From Fidelibacterota bacterium (GTDB taxonomy: Bacteria > Pseudomonadota > Alphaproteobacteria > Rhodospirillales > Rhodospirillaceae), in the NCBI GenBank assembly GCA_947472795.1, contig CANJBL010000001.1, positions 186,001 to 250,000 of the forward strand: a DNA stretch of 64,000 nucleotides, read 5' to 3'. Each line of letters begins with the position of its first letter. Positions within the stretch are counted from its first letter, which is position 1. Below the pieces are notes generated by a model. That model did no database searches and was not told the DNA's origin. It saw only the letters and a program-made list of their open reading frames with translations. The position numbers and the translations under genes are program-made. Below, in pieces: positions 33,174 through 42,182 of the stretch.

Positions 33174-35057
33174 ATGACCGAGACAAAAGCAAAACCAGAG
33201 ACTCGCGAATTTCAGGCCGAAGTGGCCAAGCTTCTGGACCTTGTTGTTCACTCGCTTTACTCCAATCGCGAAATCTTTCTGCGTGAGTTGATCTCTAATG
33301 CCTCCGACGCCTGCGACAAACTGCGCTATGCCGCCCTGACCGACTCGAAGTTACTGGAAGAGGGCGGCAGCGACTTCGCCATTCACCTCACCATCGACAA
33401 TGATGCCAAGACCCTGTCCATCAGCGACAACGGCATCGGCATGAACCATGACGAGCTGATCGCCAACTTAGGAACTATCGCCAAGTCCGGCACAGCCGAA
33501 TTCCTGAAATCCGTTTCGGACGCCAAAAAGGATGTGAACCTGATCGGCCAGTTCGGCGTGGGCTTCTATTCGGCCTTCATGGTGGCCGACAAGGTGGATG
33601 TGGTCTCGCGCAAGGCCGGCGACAAACAGGGCTGGATCTGGAGCAGCACCGGCCAGGGCGCGTTCACAGTCGGCGAGCAGGACAGCGTAGCGCGCGGCGC
33701 CAAGATCACACTACACTTGAAGGAAGACGCAGCCGAGTTTCTGGACCAGCATCGCCTGCGCCAGATTGTGAAAACCTACTCTGATCACATCGCCCTGCCG
33801 GTGATCCTTGATCCCGTAAAAGACAAAGAGGGCAAAGAGTCCGAAGCGGAAACGCTGAACAGCGCGTCGGCCCTATGGATGCGCGCGAAGAGCGACGTCA
33901 CGGCCGAGCAATACAAAGAATTCTATCACCACGTCGGGCACGCCTTCGATGACCCGTGGCTGACGGTGCATTTCCGCGCGGAAGGCGCCATTGAATATAC
34001 GGCGCTGCTTTTCATTCCGACGCAGAAGCCCTTCGACCTGTTCCATCCCGAGCGCAAAGGGCACGTAAAACTGTACGTGAACCGCGTGTTCATCTCGGAT
34101 CAGCTGGAAGGCCTGATGCCGCGTTATCTGCGCTTTGTGCTGGGTGTGGTGGATTCTTCGGATCTGCCGCTGAACGTCAGCCGCGAAATCCTGCAATCCA
34201 ATCCGACGTTGCGCAAAATCCAAAGCGGGATCGTCAAGCGCCTGTTGAAAGACCTGAAGGACCGCGCCGAGAAGCCCGAAGACTACAAAGTATTCTGGGA
34301 TGCATTTGGCGCCGTGATCAAAGAGGGTCTCTATGAGGACTTCGAGCGCCGCGACGATTTGCTGGAGATCGCGCGTTTCACATCGACAACGAGTGACGCG
34401 CTTATCAGCCTGAAGGATTACGTCGCCCGCATGAAAGAGGGCCAAGAGGCCATCTACTACATCACCGGCGAGAACGCCGCCGCCTTGAAGGCGAGCCCGC
34501 AGTTGGAAGGCTTCATTGCCAAGGGCATCGAAGTGCTGCTGCTGACGGACACCATCGACGAGTTTTGGGTGCCCATGGTCGGCACCTTCGATAAAAAGAT
34601 GTTCAAGTCCGTGGCCGAGGCCGGCAATGATCTTTCCAAAGTGAAAAGCGCGGACGGGACTGACGAAGGCAAAGAGGAAGCGCCGGCAGATGAAATCAAG
34701 AGCCTTATCGAGAAGCTGAAGGCGACGCTTGGTGATTCTGTTGCCGATGTGCGCGTATCGCACCGCTTGACCGGCAGCCCCGTGGTGCTGGTGGCCGATG
34801 CCGGCGGCATGAGCCTGCATCTGGCGCGCATGCTGAAGCAGCACGGCGAAGGTGCGGATCAGGCCACACGCAAAGTGCTGGAGATCAACCCGAAGCACGT
34901 TTTGATCAAGCGGTTGGAAAAGCTGGACGGTGACGCCCTGAATGATGCGGCCAACCTGCTGCTCGATCAGGCGCGCATTGTGGAAGGTGAAACCGTGCCG
35001 GACCGGGCTGCTTTCGCGCGGCGCCTGTCGGCCATGATGGAGCGCGGCCTCACCTGA
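33174..35057 (+). CDS. htpG: Molecular chaperone HtpG (Hsp90)
   Basis: A 627-residue Hsp90. The N-terminal GHKL ATPase has YSNREIFLRELISNASDACD, DNGIGM, and GQFGVGFYSAFMVADKV for nucleotide and lid. The middle domain has LYVNRVFI and PLNVSREILQ, and the C-terminal dimerisation domain ends at RLSAMMERGL. It remodels client proteins in an ATP-dependent cycle with DnaK. It is monocistronic behind a heat-shock-type promoter. All key motifs are intact and length is normal. Confidence 0.97.
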   Translation: MTETKAKPETREFQAEVAKLLDLVVHSLYSNREIFLRELISNASDACDKLRYAALTDSKLLEEGGSDFAIHLTIDNDAKTLSISDNGIGMNHDELIANLGTIAKSGTAEFLKSVSDAKKDVNLIGQFGVGFYSAFMVADKVDVVSRKAGDKQGWIWSSTGQGAFTVGEQDSVARGAKITLHLKEDAAEFLDQHRLRQIVKTYSDHIALPVILDPVKDKEGKESEAETLNSASALWMRAKSDVTAEQYKEFYHHVGHAFDDPWLTVHFRAEGAIEYTALLFIPTQKPFDLFHPERKGHVKLYVNRVFISDQLEGLMPRYLRFVLGVVDSSDLPLNVSREILQSNPTLRKIQSGIVKRLLKDLKDRAEKPEDYKVFWDAFGAVIKEGLYEDFERRDDLLEIARFTSTTSDALISLKDYVARMKEGQEAIYYITGENAAALKASPQLEGFIAKGIEVLLLTDTIDEFWVPMVGTFDKKMFKSVAEAGNDLSKVKSADGTDEGKEEAPADEIKSLIEKLKATLGDSVADVRVSHRLTGSPVVLVADAGGMSLHLARMLKQHGEGADQATRKVLEINPKHVLIKRLEKLDGDALNDAANLLLDQARIVEGETVPDRAAFARRLSAMMERGLT

Positions 35058-35159
35058 GAGGCCCGCAACTCATACGTTACAAATGGGTCATTGCACGGAT
35101 GACGCGGCGACAGTCCAAAGGGCTGCCTCTACAATCTGTTCCCTTGGAGACGCGCCCGC

Positions 35160-35960
35160 ATGTCTGAGACTGACGTTACCGAGCCCACGCCGCCTGCACC
35201 CGCACGCACGTTGAAAGAGCGCTTGGGCTCATTCGCCGCCGAGTTCGGCCCGCTGGTGGTGGGCCTGTTCATGGTGCTGGTGGTGCGCACGGTAGTGGCC
35301 GAGCCCTTCACGGTCCCGAGCGCCTCCATGGTGCCCACGCTGCTGGTCGGCGACAAACTGCTGGCGTCCAAATGGGCCTACGGCTTTTCGCGCTATTCCC
35401 TGCCCATCGGCGCGTTGAACTTCGCGGGCCGCATCATGGACCGCGCACCCGTGCGCGGCGACGTGGTGGTGTTCAAACTGCCGCGCGACACATCCATCAA
35501 CTATGTGAAGCGCCTGATCGGCTTGCCCGGCGACCATATTCAGATGAAAGAGGGACGGCTTTATATTAACGGCGAGATAGTGGCTCGGCGTGACGCGCCG
35601 GATTACACCACCATGTCTTATGGCCATCCGTGGACGCTGCGCCATTACATCGAGACCCTGCCCGGTGGGCGCGACCATGAGATTTTAGAATCGTCCGATG
35701 CCGCCGCCTACGATGACACCGATGAATATGTCGTGCCGGCGGAGCACTACTTCATGATGGGCGACAATCGCGACGATTCACTGGATAGCCGCGTTTCGGC
35801 GGACAGAGGCGGCGTCGATTACGTGCCGGCGGAGAATCTGGTGGGGCGCGTGGACCGCGTGGTCTATTCCCGTGACCAGGATGTGAGCTGGCATTGGGAC
35901 GCGATCCCGGCGTGGATTGAATCCTTCCGCGATGGACGGTTTTTCACGGCAATCCACTAA
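35160..35960 (+). CDS. lepB: Signal peptidase I
   Basis: A 266-residue type I signal peptidase. The catalytic serine is S56 in PSASMVPT and the lysine K117 in YVKRLIGLPGD; GDNRDDSLDSR is box E. One N-terminal membrane anchor (residues about 27-47) precedes the periplasmic domain. It cleaves Sec and Tat signal peptides at the outer face of the inner membrane. The usual lepB-rnc-era neighbourhood is absent here, so it may be a second copy or the operon may have been broken up. Confidence 0.94.
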   Translation: MSETDVTEPTPPAPARTLKERLGSFAAEFGPLVVGLFMVLVVRTVVAEPFTVPSASMVPTLLVGDKLLASKWAYGFSRYSLPIGALNFAGRIMDRAPVRGDVVVFKLPRDTSINYVKRLIGLPGDHIQMKEGRLYINGEIVARRDAPDYTTMSYGHPWTLRHYIETLPGGRDHEILESSDAAAYDDTDEYVVPAEHYFMMGDNRDDSLDSRVSADRGGVDYVPAENLVGRVDRVVYSRDQDVSWHWDAIPAWIESFRDGRFFTAIH

Positions 35961-35969
35961 CTGGCGCCG

Positions 35970-36039
35970 TCATCCTGGGACCCGCGGCGGAAGGCCGCGA
36001 TTTTCTGTTCGCGCGCGTCGTGGCGCGCGACCCCAGGAT
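35970..36039. repeat. Nested palindromic intergenic repeat (REP-like)
   Basis: Outer arms ATCCTGGG (35972-35979) and CCCAGGAT (36032-36039) enclose two further hairpins: GCGGC/GCCGC around GGAAG, and CGCGCG/CGCGCG around TCGTGG. This mosaic of palindromes, with CCTGGG-type arms shared with the next element, is typical of dispersed intergenic repeats. It is also a possible transcription barrier after lepB. Confidence 0.55.
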
Positions 36040-36107
36040 CCAGAGCAGCTCATCAGATTTCAGAAAAGACACCGCGATCAATGCAACGCGTGTACGTGCC
36101 GCACTGG

Positions 36108-36130
36108 GTCCTGGGCATAAAGCCCAGGAC
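36108..36130. repeat. Short palindromic repeat, second CCTGGG-type unit
   Basis: GTCCTGGGC (36108-36116) and GCCCAGGAC (36122-36130) form a perfect 9-bp stem with a 5-nt loop, 18 nt before the acnA stop codon on the other strand. It shares the CCTGGG core with the preceding repeat and could act as an acnA/lepB transcript-end hairpin. Confidence 0.55.
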
Positions 36131-36148
36131 GACAGGAGTGTATAATGG

Positions 36149-38836
36149 CTAGGCCGCGAGGCTGCGCAGCACGTAGTGCAGCACGCCGCCGTTCTTGTAG
36201 TAGTCGAGCTCGCCGGAGTTATCGATACGGCATTGGACCGTGATCGTCTCCGACTTGCCGTTGGCGCGGTGGATGGTGACCGCCACGTCGCCCAGGGGCT
36301 TCAGGCCGGCGATATTCTTGATGTCGAAGGTTTCAGTGCCGTCGAGGTTCAGGGACTTGCGCGTCATGTCGTCTTTGAACTGCAAGGGCAGCACGCCCAT
36401 GCCGACGAGGTTGGAGCGGTGGATGCGCTCGAAGCTTTCCACCAGCACGGCTTTCACGCCGAGCAGGTTTGTGCCCTTGGCCGCCCAATCGCGCGAGGAG
36501 CCGGTGCCGTATTCCTTGCCGGCAACGACAACGAGCGGCGTGCCATCCTTTTGGTACTTCATGGCAGCGTCGTAGATCGGCATGACTTCGCCCGAGGGCT
36601 GATGCTTGGTGATGCCGCCTTCGACACCCGGCACCATTTCATTCTTGATGCGGATGTTGGCGAAGGTACCGCGCATCATGACTTCGTGGTGGCCACGGCG
36701 CGCGCCGTAGGAGTTGAAGTCTTTCTGCGCCACGCCGTGCTCGAGCAGGTACTTGCCGGCGGGGCTGTCTTTCTTAATGGAGCCGGCAGGCGAGATGTGA
36801 TCGGTGGTGACAGAGTCACCCAAGATCGCCATGGGCCGCGCGCCGACGATGTCAGTGACGGCCTTGGGCTTGGCGGTCATGCCGACGAAGTAAGGCGGAT
36901 TGGCGACGTAAGTGGAGGCGCCGTCCCAGCTGTAAGTCTCGGACTTGGTGGCCTTCACGGCCTGCCAAGGGGCAGGACCCTTGAACACATCCGAGTACCG
37001 CGCGGCAAACATATCGCGCGTTAGGTACTTCTCGACAAACTCGGCCACTTCCTTGGTCGTGGGCCAGATGTCCTTCAGGTACACCGGCTTGCCGTCGGAC
37101 CCTGTGCCGAGGGATTCGGTCATGATGTCCTTGCGCATGGTGCCCAGCAGCGCATAGGCCACCACCAGCGGCGGCGAGGCGAGATAGTTCGCCTTGATGT
37201 GCGGGCTGATGCGGCCTTCGAAGTTGCGGTTGCCCGACAGCACAGCGGTGACAACCAGATCGCCGGTCTCAACCGCCTTGATGATGTTGTCATCGAGCGG
37301 GCCGGAGTTGCCAATACAGGTTGTGCAGCCGTAACCGACAGTGTTGAAGCCCAGCGCATTCAGATCAGCGGTGAGGCCGGCCTTGTCGAGATAGTCGGTG
37401 ACGACCTGAGAGCCTGGCGCGAGCGAGGTCTTCACCCACGGCATGCGGGTGAGGCCCTTCTCGCGGGCTTTGCGCGCCAGCAAGCCGGCGGCAAAGAGCA
37501 CGGACGGGTTGGAGGTGTTGGTGCACGAGGTGATGGCAGCAATGGCGACGTCGCCATCTTCCAGCGTGGTCTTGGCGCCCGGGCCCGAAAGACCCTCGAC
37601 AGCAGCGGACGCGACGCTTGCGTGGTTGAAGCCGTCCTTCAGCGCCTTTTCGAATTCCTTGCTGGCGACGGAGAGCGGCACGCGGTCCTGCGGACGCTTG
37701 GGCCCGGCGAGCGAAGGCTCGACACTGGAGAGATCGAGTTCCAGCGTATCAGTGAACACGGGGTCCGGTGTGCTTTCATCCCGCCATAGGCCTTGCGCCT
37801 TTGCGTATGCTTCCACGAGCGCCACGCGCTGCGGATCGCGGCCCGTGAAGGACAGATAGCGCAGCGTTTCCTTGTCGATGGGGAAGAAGCCGCAGGTGGC
37901 GCCGTACTCGGGCGCCATGTTAGCGATGGTGGCGCGGTCGGTGAGCGAGAGATCGTTGAGACCGGGGCCGTAGAATTCGACGAACTTGTTGACCACGCCC
38001 TTCTTGCGCAGCATCTGCGTGACGGTGAGCACCAAGTCCGTGGCCGTCATGCCTTCCTTGAGCTTGCCGGTGATCTTGAAGCCGACCACTTCGGGAATCA
38101 GCATGGGCGTCGGCTGGCCGAGCATGGCCGCTTCGGCTTCGATGCCGCCCACGCCCCAACCGAGTACGGCCAGGCCGTTGACCATGGTGGTGTGCGAGTC
38201 CGTACCGACGAGCGTGTCGGGATAGGCGAGCGTCTTGCCGTTCTCTTCGCCGGTCCAGACGACTTGCGCGAGATACTCGACGTTCACCTGATGGCAGATG
38301 CCCGTGCCCGGCGGCACAACGCGGAAATTGTTGAAGCCCATCTGGCCCCAGCGCAGGAACTTGTAACGCTCACCATTGCGCTCGAATTCGAGATCGATGT
38401 TCTTCTGCAGCGAGGTGGAGCTGGCATAAGCATCCACCATCACCGAGTGATCGATGACGAGATCGACGGGCGAGAGCGGGTTGATCTTCTGCGGATCGCC
38501 GCCGAGGGCCTTGATGGCTTCGCGCATGGCGGCGAGATCGACCACGGCAGGCACGCCGGTGAAGTCCTGCATCAGCACGCGCGCGGGGCGATAGGCGATT
38601 TCCTCGGACGATTTCTTTTCCTTCAGCCAGCCGGCCAAGGCCTTCACGTGATCGGTGGTGACGATGCGGCCGTCTTCAAAGCGCAGCAGGTTCTCCAAAA
38701 GAACTTTGAGCGAGAACGGCAGGCGCGAGATATCGCCGATCTTTTCCGCCGCCGCCGGCAGGCTGAAATAGTCATAGGCTTTTCCGCCGACGGTGAGGGT
38801 CTTGCGGACTTTCAGACTGTCGTGACCACTGAGCAT
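36149..38836 (-). CDS. acnA: Aconitate hydratase A
   Basis: An 895-residue AcnA/IRP-type aconitase that interconverts citrate and isocitrate in the TCA cycle. The [4Fe-4S] ligands lie in [10 protein letters not shown] (about residues 433-442) and [12 protein letters not shown] near 500; the swivel domain with [13 protein letters not shown] is at the C-terminus. Length and domain order are those of monomeric cytosolic aconitase. The gene is monocistronic, divergent from the ccm cluster across a 331-nt spacer. Confidence 0.96.
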   Translation of the reverse strand: MLSGHDSLKVRKTLTVGGKAYDYFSLPAAAEKIGDISRLPFSLKVLLENLLRFEDGRIVTTDHVKALAGWLKEKKSSEEIAYRPARVLMQDFTGVPAVVDLAAMREAIKALGGDPQKINPLSPVDLVIDHSVMVDAYASSTSLQKNIDLEFERNGERYKFLRWGQMGFNNFRVVPPGTGICHQVNVEYLAQVVWTGEENGKTLAYPDTLVGTDSHTTMVNGLAVLGWGVGGIEAEAAMLGQPTPMLIPEVVGFKITGKLKEGMTATDLVLTVTQMLRKKGVVNKFVEFYGPGLNDLSLTDRATIANMAPEYGATCGFFPIDKETLRYLSFTGRDPQRVALVEAYAKAQGLWRDESTPDPVFTDTLELDLSSVEPSLAGPKRPQDRVPLSVASKEFEKALKDGFNHASVASAAVEGLSGPGAKTTLEDGDVAIAAITSCTNTSNPSVLFAAGLLARKAREKGLTRMPWVKTSLAPGSQVVTDYLDKAGLTADLNALGFNTVGYGCTTCIGNSGPLDDNIIKAVETGDLVVTAVLSGNRNFEGRISPHIKANYLASPPLVVAYALLGTMRKDIMTESLGTGSDGKPVYLKDIWPTTKEVAEFVEKYLTRDMFAARYSDVFKGPAPWQAVKATKSETYSWDGASTYVANPPYFVGMTAKPKAVTDIVGARPMAILGDSVTTDHISPAGSIKKDSPAGKYLLEHGVAQKDFNSYGARRGHHEVMMRGTFANIRIKNEMVPGVEGGITKHQPSGEVMPIYDAAMKYQKDGTPLVVVAGKEYGTGSSRDWAAKGTNLLGVKAVLVESFERIHRSNLVGMGVLPLQFKDDMTRKSLNLDGTETFDIKNIAGLKPLGDVAVTIHRANGKSETITVQCRIDNSGELDYYKNGGVLHYVLRSLAA

Positions 38837-39167
38837 GGGAGTTCCTTTACAAGCTGGGCTTTAGGCGGGGCCGGTCTTGGACGCGGGAACGGCTGTTGCG
38901 GAGTTCGTTGAAAGGTCCCCCGCCCCACGGCCGGTGACGTCTCCGGCTTCTCTTGAGGTGACTCAGCCACATTCGCCCTACAATGTCCAGTAGTCCTCTG
39001 GCGAAATCACCGCCCAAGTCATTGGTTGACTTAGGTATTTACAGGGTTTTGCACAGCTGGGATGCACTTTGGCATACCTCGGATAGGGGAAAAATTGTGA
39101 AGGGAATCAAGGGCGCGCACCCCTGCGACACTTTGCCTCCCAGCTCCCCTCACATTATGGTCCCGAC
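38837..39167. other. Divergent spacer between acnA and ccmA
   Basis: A 331-nt interval with no credible gene; the short plus-strand ORF at 38983-39171 lacks protein-like features. It must hold the acnA and ccm promoters. I see only a weak candidate for ccm (TTGACT near 39027 with poor -10 spacing), so no promoter is asserted. Confidence 0.5.
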
Positions 39168-39860
39168 ATGAGTGGGGACAGTTTCACAGCGGGCACCTTT
39201 TCCGGCAGCAACCTTGCCTGCCGGCGCGGCGGACGCCTGGTCTTTACGGGGCTGGCTTTCAGCTTGCCGGCAGGCGGCGCTTTGATTTTGCGCGGGGCCA
39301 ACGGCAGCGGCAAAACCACACTGCTGCGGTTGATGGCGGGTTTGATTCCGCCCACGGCTGGGCACCTCGCCTGGAGCGATCAGCCCCTTGATGATTCCGA
39401 TGAACATGCAGCGAAGCTGCGGTTTGTCAGTCATTTGGATGCGGTGAAACCAGCGCTGAGCGTTGCGGAGAATCTCAGCTTCTGGAGCGCATTGTGGAGC
39501 GGGCGCATCGACGATGCCGCGACGCTCCGCGCCATGGATGCTTTTGGTTTGCGCCATCTCGCGACTTTTCCCGGACGCCTGCTCTCGGCTGGTCAGCGTC
39601 ACCGCTTGGCCTTGGCGCGTTTGTTGGTGGCGCCTGCGCCACTGTGGCTTTTGGACGAACCGGGCAATGCGCTGGACGAAGCCTCGCTGGGGGCGCTGAC
39701 AGCCGCCATCGCCGATCATCGGGGGCGCGGCGGTTCGGTGGTGGTGGCCAGTCATGGCAGCGCTTTTGTCAATGATGGCAATACTTTAGACGTCGGCACC
39801 TTTACGCCCAAAACCGCCGTGCATTGGAGTGACGACGCGGACGAGGAGAGCGCCGCATGA
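39168..39860 (+). CDS. ccmA: Heme exporter ATP-binding subunit CcmA
   Basis: A 230-residue ABC ATPase. Walker A is RGANGSGKTTLLRLMAGL (about residues 42-59), the signature LSAGQRHRLALARLL and Walker B LWLLDEPGNALDE. It powers CcmAB, which is needed to release holo-CcmE after heme is loaded in cytochrome c maturation. The divergent C-terminus (residues 205-230) is acidic. The ccmB start overlaps its stop by 4 nt (ATGA), the first of several such couplings in this cluster. Confidence 0.95.
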   Translation: MSGDSFTAGTFSGSNLACRRGGRLVFTGLAFSLPAGGALILRGANGSGKTTLLRLMAGLIPPTAGHLAWSDQPLDDSDEHAAKLRFVSHLDAVKPALSVAENLSFWSALWSGRIDDAATLRAMDAFGLRHLATFPGRLLSAGQRHRLALARLLVAPAPLWLLDEPGNALDEASLGALTAAIADHRGRGGSVVVASHGSAFVNDGNTLDVGTFTPKTAVHWSDDADEESAA

Positions 39861-40522
39861 ACGTGTTCTCCACCCTGCTCGCCCGTGATCTCAAGTTGGC
39901 TATTCGCCAGAGTGCCGACAGCCTAACGGTGGTGGCCTTCTTCGCCATCGCGACGGTCCTGTTCCCCTTCGGCGTCGGGCCGGAAACCAATGTGCTCGAA
40001 CGCATTTCCGGCGGCGTGCTGTGGGTGACGGCGCTGCTGGCGGCGCTGTTGTCGCTCGACCGCATTTTCACGGTGGATTACGAGGATGGCACGCTCGATC
40101 AATTGGTGCTGACGGGCCAGCCTTTGTCCATCGTTGTACTGGCCAAAATCACCGCCCATTGGCTGACCACGGGTGTTCCGTTGTTGATCGTTTCGCCGCT
40201 TCTGGCCGTGACCTTGCACCTTCCCACGGCAGGATATGCGCCTCTGTTGTTGGCTTTGCTGCTGGGCACGCCGACCGTGAGTCTGGTGGGCGCCGTGGGT
40301 GCTGCGCTGGTGCTGGGCACGCGGCGGGGCGGTGTTTTACTCTCTCTCTTGGTGTTGCCGCTGTATATCCCCGTGCTGATTTTTGGCGCCATGGCGGTGG
40401 AAGCGGCCACCACTGGACGCAGTGCGACACCCGAACTTCTGGTGCTGGCGGGCTTTGCGGTGCTGGCGGTTACATTATGTCCATGGGCGACGGCAGCAGC
40501 CGTGCGCCAGGCCGTGGAATAA
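39857..40522 (+). CDS. ccmB: Heme exporter membrane subunit CcmB
   Basis: A 221-residue, six-helix membrane subunit of the CcmAB transporter. LLARDLKLAIRQSADSLTVV at the N-terminus and the FTVDYEDGTLDQLVLTGQPL loop are family-specific. Translation is coupled to ccmA. A 183-nt spacer separates it from ccmC, the only sizeable gap in the ccm cluster, and could hold an internal promoter, although I see no good one. Confidence 0.95.
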   Translation: MNVFSTLLARDLKLAIRQSADSLTVVAFFAIATVLFPFGVGPETNVLERISGGVLWVTALLAALLSLDRIFTVDYEDGTLDQLVLTGQPLSIVVLAKITAHWLTTGVPLLIVSPLLAVTLHLPTAGYAPLLLALLLGTPTVSLVGAVGAALVLGTRRGGVLLSLLVLPLYIPVLIFGAMAVEAATTGRSATPELLVLAGFAVLAVTLCPWATAAAVRQAVE

Positions 40523-40705
40523 CCACACCATCCGCCATGAAATCAGCGGTTTGCGCGCTGACGTAAACGTGAGATTTCACATGAACGGCGATGAGTCGGA
40601 ATCCCTGCCTCTCAGGCATATATTAGATGTGGCGGCCTGTGTGCCCCCTGCGATAAACAACATGCGATAAGCCATCGGCAGACTTAGAGAAAAACGGTTT
40701 CAAAC

Positions 40706-41446
40706 GTGCATCGTTTCGCCAACCCGACGCAGTTCATGAAGATCGCCAATGCCATCTTCCCGTGGGCGGCGGGATTGGCCGTGCTTCTGTTCGCCGTCGG
40801 CCTGCCCATCGCGCTCGTCACTTCGCCGCCCGATTACCAGCAGGGCGAGACAGTCCGCATCCTCTACCTGCATGTGCCCGCGGCGGTGATGGGCGAGATG
40901 ATTTATTACGCCATGGCTTCCGGCAGCGCGGCCTATTTGATTTGGCGCCACCCGATGGCCGGCCTTGTCGCCAAAGCATCCGCGCCGGTGGGTGCCATGT
41001 TCACGGCGCTGTGCCTGATCTGCGGCATGCTCTGGGGTGAGCCCATGTGGGGCACCTTCTGGGTATGGGATGCGCGCCTGACGTCAACGCTAATCATGTT
41101 CTTCATCTATCTTGGCTACATCGCGCTGGGCGACGCTTTCGAAGATCCCGAGCGCGGCGATCGCGCCGCCGCCATCCTCGCGCTTGTCGGCGTGGTGAAC
41201 GTGCCGATCATCAAATTCTCGGTGAATTGGTGGAACACGCTTCACCAGCCCGCCAGCCTTTCGCTGACCAAGAGCAACATGTCTGGCGAGATGCTGCTGC
41301 CCTTGTTCCTGATGATGGGCGCATACGGAATGTTCTACGTCACGGTGTTGGTCATTCGCGTGCGCAGCGAATTGCTCGCGGCCAAAATCCGCAACGCGCG
41401 CATGAGCCAAATCGCGGGCAATGAAGCCGCGCAGGCAATTGGATGA
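40706..41446 (+). CDS. ccmC: Heme-handling protein CcmC
   Basis: A 246-residue, six-helix membrane protein. The tryptophan-rich WGEPMWGTFWVWDARLTS (WWD-type) region in the periplasmic loop binds heme, and flanking histidines (LHVPAAVMG) act as ligands. CcmC loads heme onto CcmE. The GTG at 40706 is taken as the start because the N-terminus MHRFANPTQF resembles other alphaproteobacterial CcmC proteins; an ATG 30 nt downstream is an alternative. Confidence 0.95.
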   Translation: MHRFANPTQFMKIANAIFPWAAGLAVLLFAVGLPIALVTSPPDYQQGETVRILYLHVPAAVMGEMIYYAMASGSAAYLIWRHPMAGLVAKASAPVGAMFTALCLICGMLWGEPMWGTFWVWDARLTSTLIMFFIYLGYIALGDAFEDPERGDRAAAILALVGVVNVPIIKFSVNWWNTLHQPASLSLTKSNMSGEMLLPLFLMMGAYGMFYVTVLVIRVRSELLAAKIRNARMSQIAGNEAAQAIG

Positions 41447-41625
41447 TGTCCATGGACCTCATGACATTCCTCGACATGGGCGGCTACGCCCGCTTCGTCT
41501 GGCCGGCCTACGGCGTGAGCCTCTTCTCACTCCTGGCCATATTGATCTTTTCGCTGCGCAGCCTGAAAGCGCGCGAGCGCGAGTTCGAAGCCTTGAAGTC
41601 ACAGCGCCGGGGAGACAGAGCATGA
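41443..41625 (+). CDS. ccmD: Heme exporter accessory protein CcmD
   Basis: A 60-residue single-span membrane protein. GGYARFVWPAYGVSLFSLLA is the typical CcmD membrane segment and a charged cytoplasmic tail follows. CcmD stabilises the CcmABCDE complex during holo-CcmE release. It overlaps ccmC by 4 nt and ccmE by 4 nt (ATGA). Start may be 41443, 41446 or 41452. Confidence 0.9.
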   Translation: MMSMDLMTFLDMGGYARFVWPAYGVSLFSLLAILIFSLRSLKAREREFEALKSQRRGDRA

Positions 41626-42173
41626 GCATGACCCGCAAACGCCGCCGCCTTTACTTCGTGATGCTGGGGCTTCTCGGACTTGGCGCCGGCACGGCACTGG
41701 TGCTGACGGCCTTCCAGGACAACATCGTCTTCTTCTTCAGCCCCACAGAAGTGGCTGAGCGTCATGTGACGCCCGACCAGCGCATTCGTATCGGCGGCCT
41801 GGTTGAGAAGGGCAGCGTACAGAAGAACGGCGAGAACATTTCCTTCTCGCTCACCGACCTCAGCAAGACGATGACCGTGCAGTACAAGGGCCTGCTGCCG
41901 GACTTGTTCCGCGAAGGCCAGGGCATCGTCGCCGAGGGCCGCGTGGACCCCAGCGGTGTGTTCATCGCCAACGAGATCATGGCCAAACACGACGAAAAAT
42001 ATATGCCGCGCGAAGTGGCCGACGCCTTGAAGAAGAGCGGCCGCTGGAAAGAAGGCGAACCCATGCCTGGTGATATCAGGCCGGGCAACGCCGTGAGCGA
42101 CGGCCTAAAGCCGACATCTGAAACGCCTGTTACGCCTGTTGCACCTGCTGCGCCCGCCGCACCTCAACCCTAA
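41622..42173 (+). CDS. ccmE: Periplasmic heme chaperone CcmE
   Basis: A 183-residue protein with an N-terminal anchor (residues about 9-30) and an OB-fold domain. The covalent heme attachment site is the histidine of AKHDEKYMP with the tyrosine four residues later, the bacterial HxxxY form. The C-terminal tail is rich in proline and alanine (residues about 155-183) and is poorly conserved. It starts at ATG 41622, overlapping the ccmD stop; the reading frame extends upstream but into ccmC/ccmD sequence. Confidence 0.95.
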   Translation: MSMTRKRRRLYFVMLGLLGLGAGTALVLTAFQDNIVFFFSPTEVAERHVTPDQRIRIGGLVEKGSVQKNGENISFSLTDLSKTMTVQYKGLLPDLFREGQGIVAEGRVDPSGVFIANEIMAKHDEKYMPREVADALKKSGRWKEGEPMPGDIRPGNAVSDGLKPTSETPVTPVAPAAPAAPQP

Positions 42174-42182
42174 GGTTGCCAC

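Noticed and set aside
33873-34898. 341-residue antisense ORF within htpG
   Set aside because: A histidine/arginine-rich shadow frame opposite conserved Hsp90 sequence.
38983-39171. 62-residue ORF in the acnA/ccmA spacer
   Set aside because: No ribosome site, no recognisable motif, and it overlaps the ccmA start; probably chance.
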